From NCBI GenBank assembly GCA_030639665.1, contig DAOWCC010000152.1, forward strand, positions 1 to 5,823: a stretch of 5,823 bases of DNA. Direction: 5' to 3'. How positions within the stretch are numbered: position 1 is the stretch's first letter; each line of letters starts with the position of its first letter. The notes beneath the pieces were generated by a model that ran no database searches, was not told where the DNA came from, and saw only the letters and a program-made list of their open reading frames with translations. This document shows, one piece after another, positions 1 to 4,656 of this stretch. The translations under genes were made by a program, and so were the position numbers. The DNA is from Elusimicrobiota bacterium. Lineage in GTDB: Bacteria; Elusimicrobiota; Elusimicrobia; Elusimicrobiales; UBA9959.

Positions 1-112
1 CATCGGTAAGAACCGTATTCGCTCCTTGGCTCGCGAAATGTTTGGCTATTTCAAAGCCCAAGCCTCTTTGAGCGCCAGTTATTAAAGCGGTTTTTCCGTC
101 AAATCGTTTCAC
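1..112 (-). CDS. fabG: 3-oxoacyl-ACP reductase-like short-chain dehydrogenase, N-terminal fragment
   Basis: This is the first 37 codons of a short-chain dehydrogenase/reductase; the rest lies outside the window. Translation from GTG at 112 gives KRFDGKTALITGAQRGLGFE and then a second beta strand ending VLTD. That is the classic SDR opening: a hydrophobic strand, the TGxxxGxG dinucleotide-binding glycine motif (TGAQRGLG) and a strand ending in Asp. FabG reduces 3-oxoacyl-ACP with NADPH in type II fatty-acid elongation in the cytoplasm. The FabG assignment rests on position directly after plsX, because the catalytic Ser-Tyr-Lys residues are not visible and another SDR is possible. The GTG is chosen because GGAG lies 10 bases upstream and the protein begins at the expected point. 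The start overlaps the end of plsX by 14 bases, which suggests translational coupling. Confidence 0.78.
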   Translation of the reverse strand, partial: MKRFDGKTALITGAQRGLGFEIAKHFASQGANTVLTD

Positions 113-1142
113 TTTTTTCTTTCTCCGATGGAATATCGCTTATTTTCTCTTTAAGCAGTTCCATGTTTTTAGCTATGCTTTCAACAATATTCGCGGAAGC
201 TAAATTTCCCGCTACGTTTATGGCGTTAAATATTGCCTTGGGATTTGTTTTTCCGTGGCAAATTATAACGACGCCATTAACTCCCAAAAGAGGCGCGCCG
301 CCGAATTCATCGGGGTTCATTTTCTTTTTTAAACCGGTGAAAACGCGTTTCATCAACATCGCTCCCACCTTGTATATGAATTTGCTTTTAATTTCTTTTT
401 TCAATATTTCAAATATCGCTTTAGCCATGCCCTCGGACAGTTTTAAAGCTATATTGCCCACAAAACCGTCCGTAACCACCACATCCGTTAAGCCCACGGG
501 CAAATCTCTCCCCTCTATCGGTCCATAAAAATTAAGTCCGGCGTTTTTAAGCAAGGGAATTGTTTCAATGGTAAGATTATTCCCCTTTGTTTCCTCTTCC
601 CCTATGCTGAGAATTCCGACAGTCGGATTTTTTTTGCCGAGAACGGATTTTATATAAATAGAACCCATTGCGGCAAATTGAACCAAATGCCAAGGTTTAT
701 TATCCGAATTAGCGCCCGCGTCAATAAGCAATGTCATGCCTTTTGTCGTCGGAAAAGGAACTCCTATAGCCGGGCGTATAATGCCTTTTATTCTTTTGAT
801 TCTAAGCAGAGACGCGACCATGGTGGCGCCGGTATTTCCCGCCGATATAAAAGCGTCAGCTTTTCCGTCTTTAACCAAATCGGCCGCGACCATCAAAGAC
901 GAGTTTGGTTTTGTTCTGCATTCGTCAACGGGTTCTTTGTGCATTTCAACAATATCGGGAGCATGCACAATATGAAACCTATCTGAAGGCTTGGCGTTCA
1001 GACGCCTTAATTCTTCCCTTATTTCAGGGTCTCTGCCCACTAAATAAATATTATGATTAAGATTCTTGTCGGCGAGAATCGCGCCTTCAATATTCGGCTT
1101 TAAGCCTAAATCTCCACCATTGGCGTCAATAGCTATTCGCAT
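99..1142 (-). CDS. plsX: Phosphate acyltransferase PlsX
   Basis: PlsX makes acyl-phosphate from acyl-ACP and inorganic phosphate. This feeds PlsY in the first step of phosphatidic acid synthesis, and PlsX is usually a peripheral membrane enzyme. The 347 residues match the usual family length. Family hallmarks in order: MRIAIDANGGD at residues 1-11 (most members read DAMGGD), SAGNTGA at 100-106, a PTTKG turn with LLIDAGAN at 131-145, HLVQFAAMGS at 152-161, IGEEETKGN at 180-188, EGRDL at 210-214, VVVTDGFVGN at 221-230 and EFGGAPLLGVNG at 279-290. The ATG lies six bases after the rpmF stop and has no recognisable Shine-Dalgarno sequence, so translation probably depends on ribosomes arriving from rpmF. 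The gene overlaps the next one (fabG-like) by 14 bases. The last 20 or so residues are a Lys/Glu/Ser-rich tail. Confidence 0.96.
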   Translation of the reverse strand: MRIAIDANGGDLGLKPNIEGAILADKNLNHNIYLVGRDPEIREELRRLNAKPSDRFHIVHAPDIVEMHKEPVDECRTKPNSSLMVAADLVKDGKADAFISAGNTGATMVASLLRIKRIKGIIRPAIGVPFPTTKGMTLLIDAGANSDNKPWHLVQFAAMGSIYIKSVLGKKNPTVGILSIGEEETKGNNLTIETIPLLKNAGLNFYGPIEGRDLPVGLTDVVVTDGFVGNIALKLSEGMAKAIFEILKKEIKSKFIYKVGAMLMKRVFTGLKKKMNPDEFGGAPLLGVNGVVIICHGKTNPKAIFNAINVAGNLASANIVESIAKNMELLKEKISDIPSEKEKSETI

Positions 1143-1148
1143 ATGTTA

Positions 1149-1364
1149 TTATTGCTGTTGAGGCGCGGAGTCTTCTTTTTTAGCTTCTTTTATGGGCATT
1201 TCCACTTTGCCTTTATAACTGCCGCAAGAAGGGCATATTCTGTGAGGCAGACGCATGGAACCGCAGTTTTCACATGAACTTAAAGATTTAAGTTCAAACT
1301 TTGAGTTTTGACTCCTTCTGGAATCTCTTCTCGATCTAGTATGTTTTCTCTTTGGATGTGGCAT
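1149..1364 (-). CDS. rpmF: Large ribosomal subunit protein bL32, zinc-ribbon form
   Basis: A 71-residue basic protein matching bL32. The N-terminus MPHPKRKHTRSRRDSRR is the arginine/lysine-rich extension that enters the 50S subunit. It is followed by a four-cysteine zinc ribbon, CENC at residues 31-34 and CPSC at 44-47, with the family signature LPHRICPSCGSYKG. All four zinc ligands are present, so this is the zinc-containing form. It is slightly longer than the usual roughly 55-60 residues because of a charged, glutamine-ending C-terminal tail (about 58-71) that I cannot match to anything. The start is well supported: AAAGGAG at 1374-1380 stands nine bases before the ATG. It lies between yceD (55-base gap) and plsX (6-base gap), the standard arrangement that couples ribosome and lipid synthesis. 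Confidence 0.96.
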   Translation of the reverse strand: MPHPKRKHTRSRRDSRRSQNSKFELKSLSSCENCGSMRLPHRICPSCGSYKGKVEMPIKEAKKEDSAPQQQ

Positions 1365-1419
1365 TTTTTTTCGCTCCTTTTCAAGGCTATGCTGAGTGCC
1401 GTATCTCGGACTATGTCCA

Positions 1420-1884
1420 TCAAACGGCTAAATTTTTTAAAATCGCGAAAGCATTTTTGTTTGAGTGTTCGCATTTGCAATTCGCTATGTTTAAACTCGT
1501 TCCGCATGTTGGGCAAATTCCTTTGCACTCATCGGAACATAGGGGTTTCAGGGGAATTGAAATTGATAACAGGCTGGCTATCAGATTTTCAATATCCGCT
1601 GATTTTTTTGAATAATCATAAAGTTCAGCAAAACTTTCCTTGTATTCATATTCAAAAATCTCATTGCATCTGGCGCATATAAGGCTTATTTTTCCTTCAA
1701 TAAAACCTTGCGCCAAAATGGAGTCCGAACCTAAGGAAAATTTAAGGTCTAAGGAAACCGCTTTAACTTTATAGGCGTCATCCAATGCTTTATCAAAAAG
1801 CGAAGGGCGACAGGTTCCTTTAACTTTAAGTCCATTGGTGTTTTTTACGTTGCCAAGGTCGAATAATAAATTATCGATTTCCAT
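1420..1884 (-). CDS. yceD: YceD/DUF177 family protein
   Basis: A 154-residue member of the YceD (DUF177) family, nearly always found directly upstream of rpmF. In plants and some bacteria, family members have been linked to 23S rRNA accumulation or processing, but the biochemical role is not established. Diagnostic features are the first cysteine pair, CARC at residues 70-73, and the conserved segment from 111 onward reading PLKPLCSDECKGICPTCG, with cysteines at 116, 120, 124 and 127. CKC follows at 136-138, then the usual C-terminal NAFAILKNL. The cysteines could bind metal, but this is inference. No Shine-Dalgarno sequence precedes the ATG. A promoter-like pair of boxes lies so close upstream that the message may be leaderless or nearly so. 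The gene is probably the first of the yceD-rpmF-plsX-fabG unit. Confidence 0.9.
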   Translation of the reverse strand: MEIDNLLFDLGNVKNTNGLKVKGTCRPSLFDKALDDAYKVKAVSLDLKFSLGSDSILAQGFIEGKISLICARCNEIFEYEYKESFAELYDYSKKSADIENLIASLLSISIPLKPLCSDECKGICPTCGTSLNIANCKCEHSNKNAFAILKNLAV

Positions 1885-1894
1885 AGATTTTAAT

Positions 1895-1924
1895 AGGATA
1901 CTAATAAGGGGGGCTCTTAGTCAA
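1895..1924 (-). promoter_or_regulatory. Candidate sigma-70-type promoter for yceD-rpmF-plsX-fabG
   Basis: On the minus strand a -35-like TTGACT (1924-1919, five of six consensus bases) is followed after 18 bases by a -10-like TATCCT (1900-1895, four of six). A start site six to eight bases further on would fall only a few bases before the yceD ATG at 1884, giving a leaderless or very short leader. That fits the absence of a Shine-Dalgarno sequence. The -35 box abuts the direct repeat at the edge of the neighbouring insertion element. The assignment is by motif only; the 18-base spacer and weak -10 keep it tentative. Confidence 0.42.
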
Positions 1925-2007
1925 TGACCCTACCACCCGCTTGCCCCGCTACAAGCGGGCATATGTTCCTTTGATTGTCCTTGGACAATAAGCGGGTGGT
2001 AGGGTGA
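1925..2007. mobile_element. Short palindromic insertion element (MITE-like), copy 1
   Basis: A 77-base element (1928-2004) bounded by a perfect 15-base terminal inverted repeat: left arm CCCTACCACCCGCTT at 1928-1942, right arm at 1990-2004. The direct repeat TGA flanks it at 1925-1927 and 2005-2007, consistent with target-site duplication. Inside are two smaller hairpins: 1943-1960 (GCCC, one bulged C, GCT pairing with AGCGGGC) and 1974-1989 (ATTGTCC pairing with GGACAAT). Single-stranded DNA or RNA could fold as a long stem topped by two arms. AAGCGGG occurs at 1953-1959 and again in the right arm, so the inner hairpin can compete with the outer stem. It encodes no protein. It lies eight bases after the stop of the family 2 glycosyltransferase gene and just upstream of yceD. 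No T-run follows either arm, so it does not look like an intrinsic terminator. Confidence 0.78.
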
Positions 2008-2015
2008 AAAAAGAA

Positions 2016-2963
2016 TCAGTCGCCCTCTTTTTCTTTTATGAAATAGGGCGGTTTTTTATTGGTCTTATAATATGTGCGGACATTTATTTCAGCCAATAGG
2101 CCGAGAACGACAAATTGTATGCCGATTATAGCCAGTAAAATGGCGACTAAAAATAAAGGCTGATCTTTTACGAAAATATCGCAATAGAATTTTTTATAAA
2201 GCGTGAAAGTGGCGGAGCAAGAAGACAAGAATAAAAGAAAGAAGCCTATTCCCCCAAAAAAATAAATCGGTTTTGAAAGATAGTCCCCCATAAATTTTAC
2301 GGTAAAAAGATCCAAAATAACTTTAAAAATTCTGGTTAAACCGTATTTTGACTTACCCGATTTTCTTGGCCTGTGATTAACTTCAATTTCGCTTATTTTA
2401 GCTCCCATATAACCCATAATCGCGGGAAGGAATCTGTGCATTTCGCCATAGAGATCCGCTTTTTTTAAAAATTCGGATTTATATATTTTAAGGCTGCAGC
2501 CATAATCATGAAGAGCTATGCCAGTTATTCGCGAGATTATAAAATTCGCCGCCAGTGAAGGAAGCACGCGGGATATATAGTTGTCTTTTCTGTTTTTTCT
2601 CCAGCCGCTTACGACATCAAAGCCTTTATTAAGTTCTTTTATTAGAGCGGGAATATCTTTGGGATTGTTTTGCCCGTCCGCGTCCATTGTTATTATAAAT
2701 TTACCGGAGGCTTCTTTTATTCCTGCTGAAAACGCCGCCGTTTGGCCGAAATTTTTTGAGAAGGTTATAAGTTTAATATCGGTATTCTCTTTCGCGATTT
2801 CCTTGATTTTATTATTGCTTGAATCCGCGCTGCCATCATCAATAAAAATTATTTCTCCTTGAATGGTATTTTCCAGGAAAACTTCCTTTATTTCCTCCGT
2901 AAGAATTCCAAGATTTCCTTCTTCATTATATACCGGCAAGATTATTGAAATTTGATAGTTCAC
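2016..2963 (-). CDS. Family 2 glycosyltransferase, polyprenyl-phosphate sugar transferase type
   Basis: A 315-residue GT-A enzyme of the dolichyl-/undecaprenyl-phosphate sugar transferase group (DPM1, GtrB and CsbB relatives). It probably moves a sugar from a nucleotide donor to a polyprenyl phosphate on the inner membrane face; the sugar cannot be predicted. Motifs: ISIILPVYNEEGN at residues 5-17, FIDDGSADSS at 40-49, the metal-binding DADGQ at 94-98, and HRPRKSGKSKYG at 197-208, typical of this group. Two hydrophobic segments, about 233-255 and 268-291, form the usual C-terminal anchor, followed by a basic tail. The start is GTG at 2963. Upstream in frame the next codons contain no start before a TAA at 2993-2991, and later starts would cut the conserved first strand. 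The GTG lies across the edge of the copy 2 insertion element, which also supplies its Shine-Dalgarno-like AGGTGG. Elements flank the gene on both sides. Confidence 0.93.
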   Translation of the reverse strand: MNYQISIILPVYNEEGNLGILTEEIKEVFLENTIQGEIIFIDDGSADSSNNKIKEIAKENTDIKLITFSKNFGQTAAFSAGIKEASGKFIITMDADGQNNPKDIPALIKELNKGFDVVSGWRKNRKDNYISRVLPSLAANFIISRITGIALHDYGCSLKIYKSEFLKKADLYGEMHRFLPAIMGYMGAKISEIEVNHRPRKSGKSKYGLTRIFKVILDLFTVKFMGDYLSKPIYFFGGIGFFLLFLSSCSATFTLYKKFYCDIFVKDQPLFLVAILLAIIGIQFVVLGLLAEINVRTYYKTNKKPPYFIKEKEGD

Positions 2964-3099
2964 CCTACCACCTGCTTGTGGCGCCTTATGTTAGCGCCAC
3001 GATTTGTTTTTAAATCAAATTTTTTAATTTTCATATGTTTAAAATTTCCTAATATAGAGTTTAAATTGTCCGTTGAGCAATAAGTAGGTGGTAGGGTCA
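2960..3099. mobile_element. Palindromic insertion element (MITE-like), copy 2
   Basis: A 134-base element (2963-3096) with 15-base terminal inverted repeats: left CCCTACCACCTGCTT at 2963-2977, right at 3082-3096. Fourteen pairs are perfect and one would be a G-T wobble. The direct repeat TCA flanks it at 2960-2962 and 3097-3099. It is in the same orientation as copy 1 and shares the terminal repeat, a hairpin next to the left arm (GTGGCGC at 2978-2984 with GCGCCAC at 2994-3000), the word CATATGTT at 3032-3039, and an ATTGTCC...CAATAAG segment next to the right arm. The extra length is an AT-rich centre (about 3001-3066) with a weak hairpin at 3001-3016. A TATATT at 3056-3051 on the minus strand could be a -10 box, but no good -35 accompanies it. 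There is no transposase. It sits exactly between the two glycosyltransferase genes, three bases after the upstream stop and splitting the old start codon of the downstream gene. Confidence 0.85.
2961..2973 (-). promoter_or_regulatory. Ribosome-binding site and GTG start supplied by an insertion element
   Basis: Read on the minus strand, the element's terminal repeat ends AGGTGGTAGGG and runs into TGAAC. AGGTGG (2973-2968) differs by one base from the AGGAGG consensus, and its AGG core is seven bases before the GTG (2963-2961). The G of the start codon is the last base of the element and the TG comes from the target duplication. The site therefore decides the start of the family 2 glycosyltransferase. 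Its use in vivo is inferred. Confidence 0.7.
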
Positions 3100-3102
3100 T
3101 AT

Positions 3103-4254
3103 TTAAGACGCCCTTTTTTGTATTTCCCCTCGATAAAGATTCTCAAGCTGTTTCACCATATAGTTAATATCAAAATCCTTTAGTTCCGTTTTTTTAGCTT
3201 CCATTGCCATCTCTCGCCGGAGATTTTCATCTTTAAGCAAGAGGGTGAGTTTATTATACATATCTTCAATATCACCTTGTTTTATCAGATAGCCGTTTTT
3301 TCCGGAATCAAGAATGTCCGAGACTCCGTCAGTGTCATAACACACGGAAGGAACCCCGCTTTTTAAAGCTTCAACAAGACTTCTGGGCAGTCCCTCCCAA
3401 AGAGAGGTTAATATAAAAATATCCGCCGCGCGGAGTATTTCGGCCGTGTCTTTTCGCCAGCCGATAAACCTGCAGTGTTCGGAAAAATTTTCGGCGGCAA
3501 TACTTGATTTTATTTCTTCAAGTCTTTCTCCTCCGCCGACAAAAACAAAATAGGTGTCTTTTCTTTCGGAACTTATTTTTTTTGCAAGTTCAATAAAACC
3601 TTCAGGGTTCTTTTGCGGTTTAAGATTTCCCAAGCTAACAATTATTTTACCGCGCGCGGGCAGATTGAGTTTTTCTTTCTTATCGGCAATATTGATTTGA
3701 GCGGGATATTTATCAAACTCTATTCCGCTCCTGATAAGTTTGTATTGTTCTTCTTTTCCTATCTTTAAAGTTTTTGCCGTTTCCATATTGGATTTTGAAA
3801 CAAAAATTAAAATATCGGTTACGCGAGCGCAGATTTTTTCAAGAAAAATAAATATTAGTTTCTTGATAAAATTTTGACGGTCATTAAAACCAAAACCATG
3901 AAAAGTGTGTATGATTGTCGGTACTTTACAAAGATACGCGGCAATTCTGCCAAGTATGCCGGCTTTAGACGAGTGAGTATGCACGATAGCGGGTTTTTGC
4001 GTTTTAATCAGGCGCCACAGTTGATAAAGGGCAAGAGCGTCTTTTATGGGATTGATATTTCGCCCAAAATAAGGAATATAAATAATTTCCAAGTCTTTTT
4101 GGCTCTTATCCAGAATACCGCCTTTTCCCGCGGCTATTAATGAATAAAAATTTTTTTTATCCGTATTTGCCGTTGTATAAAGAGTGTTTTGCTGGGCTCC
4201 GCCCAACTGGAGTTTTGTTATTATATGCAGTATTTTATGAGGCGAATTTTCCAT
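3103..4254 (-). CDS. Family 4 glycosyltransferase, GT-B fold
   Basis: A 383-residue cytoplasmic or membrane-associated retaining glycosyltransferase of family 4, likely in capsule, O-antigen-like or other surface glycan synthesis. The acceptor and sugar are not predictable. The N-terminal acceptor domain begins ILHIITKLQLGGAQQNTLY (residues 8-26), with the typical HTHSSKAGILGRIAA at 92-106 and IIHTFHGFGFN at 114-124. The C-terminal donor domain shows VSLGNLKPQKNPEGFI at 206-221, FVGGGERLEEI at 238-248 and the Ex7E nucleotide-sugar motif (E287 and E295 in WEGLPRSLVEAL). There is no signal peptide or membrane segment. No Shine-Dalgarno sequence precedes the ATG and I see no convincing promoter. 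The stop lies three bases from the copy 2 element. Without that insertion only two bases would separate it from the ATG of the family 2 glycosyltransferase, so the two were probably one coupled operon. Confidence 0.94.
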   Translation of the reverse strand: MENSPHKILHIITKLQLGGAQQNTLYTTANTDKKNFYSLIAAGKGGILDKSQKDLEIIYIPYFGRNINPIKDALALYQLWRLIKTQKPAIVHTHSSKAGILGRIAAYLCKVPTIIHTFHGFGFNDRQNFIKKLIFIFLEKICARVTDILIFVSKSNMETAKTLKIGKEEQYKLIRSGIEFDKYPAQINIADKKEKLNLPARGKIIVSLGNLKPQKNPEGFIELAKKISSERKDTYFVFVGGGERLEEIKSSIAAENFSEHCRFIGWRKDTAEILRAADIFILTSLWEGLPRSLVEALKSGVPSVCYDTDGVSDILDSGKNGYLIKQGDIEDMYNKLTLLLKDENLRREMAMEAKKTELKDFDINYMVKQLENLYRGEIQKRAS

Positions 4255-4276
4255 AATAGTTTCACTAACGAATAAG

Positions 4277-4304
4277 CGAGTTCAGAGTTTAAAGTTTAGA
4301 GTAA
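4277..4304. repeat. Degenerate 7-base tandem repeat, four units
   Basis: Four consecutive heptads read CGAGTTC, AGAGTTT, AAAGTTT and AGAGTAA, each keeping an AGT core at the same phase. The third and fourth units together with the next bases also form a small perfect hairpin, AGTTTA (4293-4298) with TAAACT (4302-4307). It lies 23 bases upstream of the family 4 glycosyltransferase ATG. Its function is unknown; slippage-generated filler DNA is the simplest reading. Confidence 0.5.
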
Positions 4305-4310
4305 ACTGGC

Positions 4311-4576
4311 GTTAACACTTTGTTTTTCGTGGTTTTGCTTCTTGCTGTTATTACCGTTTCTGACTTCTTATATCTTGGTGTAACGGAATTTCAATGTTTA
4401 AAGCAACCACGAAAGTGTGAAAATTGAGAAGACACGAAAAACGGCGAAAAAAATTAAATATATTTCGGTCGTTCACATAGTTACCGACACTTTATGCCAT
4501 GCCTTAGGCAGATTCGCCTTAGGCGGAAAACATAGTTTCGTTCTTCGTGCTTTCAGCCTTTCGTGCCTTCGTGGTA
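4311..4576. repeat. Three related CACGAA-rich segments forming imperfect inverted repeats
   Basis: Segment B (4405-4450, beginning AACCACGAAAGTGTGAAA) is the imperfect reverse complement of segment A (about 4311-4334, ending TTTCGTGGTT) and of segment C (4535-4576, ending CCTTCGTGGTA). A and B share a perfect 10-base match, TTTCGTGGTT (4325-4334) against AACCACGAAA (4405-4414), plus an AACACTTT/AAGTGT-type block. B and C align by eye over about 40 bases with scattered changes, including CACGAAAAACG against CACGAAGAACG. The arrangement resembles a diverged inverted-repeat element. I saw no clean flanking duplication. Confidence 0.5.
4501..4524. repeat. Hairpin from two direct GCCTTAGGC units
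   Basis: GCCTTAGGC occurs at 4501-4509 and again at 4516-4524. Because the unit is almost its own reverse complement, the two copies also pair with each other: eight of nine pairs with one T-T mismatch and a six-base loop. The hairpin sits in the loop between repeat segments B and C. No T-run follows on either strand, so it is not an intrinsic terminator. Confidence 0.55.
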
Positions 4577-4581
4577 ATGTT

Positions 4582-4608
4582 TTATAAAGAGCTCCCGCCA
4601 AAGGCGGG
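4582..4608 (-). terminator. Weak candidate terminator downstream of the SpoIID-like gene
   Basis: CCCGCC (4594-4599) and GGCGGG (4603-4608) form a strong six-base GC stem with a three-base loop, about 30 bases after the SpoIID-like stop on the minus strand. The following minus-strand bases, AGCTCTTTAT, are only a poor T-tract. It may be a weak terminator or simply another intergenic palindrome. Confidence 0.33.
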
Positions 4609-4628
4609 CTAATTTACTTCCTGCTTTT

Positions 4629-4656
4629 TGCGTTTACATTATAAACGCAGTTTTTT
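4629..4656 (+). terminator. Candidate plus-strand intrinsic terminator
   Basis: On the plus strand TGCGTTTA (4629-4636) pairs with TAAACGCA (4642-4649) across a five-base loop, and after one G there is a run of six T (4651-4656). That is terminator-like for transcription running left to right, opposite to all the genes. It overlaps the last codons and stop of the SpoIID-like gene, and the T-run encodes lysines there, so coincidence is possible. If real, it would stop a non-coding or antisense transcript arising in the 4255-4628 intergenic region. Confidence 0.3.

Larger units (their letters stand above)
4255..4638. other. Gene-free, repeat-rich intergenic region
   Basis: I find no protein-coding gene here on either strand. 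It separates the SpoIID-like gene from the glycosyltransferase genes and holds a 7-base tandem repeat, three related CACGAA-type segments in mixed orientation, and hairpins at 4501-4524, 4594-4608 and 4629-4649. A small RNA gene or a decayed mobile element is possible, but nothing recognisable as a known RNA family or transposase remnant is present. A promoter for the family 4 glycosyltransferase would be expected near 4260-4330, yet no convincing -35/-10 pair is visible. Confidence 0.7.

Noticed and set aside
163..528. Plus-strand reading frames opposite plsX, rpmF, yceD and the glycosyltransferases
   Set aside because: They lie antisense to clearly conserved genes, match no recognised family and are expected shadows of the real coding frames.
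1928..2004. Copy 1 as a rho-independent terminator of the glycosyltransferase gene
   Set aside because: The stem is strong but the bases after it on the minus strand (GTCATTGAC) contain no T-run.
1925..3099. Integron gene cassette flanked by attC sites
   Set aside because: The ends ACCCTAC and GTAGGGT fit the attC core consensus RYYYAAC/GTTRRRY at six of seven positions and both elements point the same way. However, the essential AAC/GTT triplet is broken, the arms pair perfectly over 15 bases without the extrahelical bases typical of attC, and each copy has a 3-base direct repeat. A search with an attC covariance model would settle it.
1925..3099. Composite transposon carrying the family 2 glycosyltransferase
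   Set aside because: The outermost triplets differ (TGA on the left, TCA on the right), while each single copy has matching triplets on its own two sides. Two independent insertions explain this better.
4255..4638. CRISPR array
   Set aside because: The repeats are only 7 to 40 bases, degenerate and in mixed orientation, without regular spacers or nearby cas genes.
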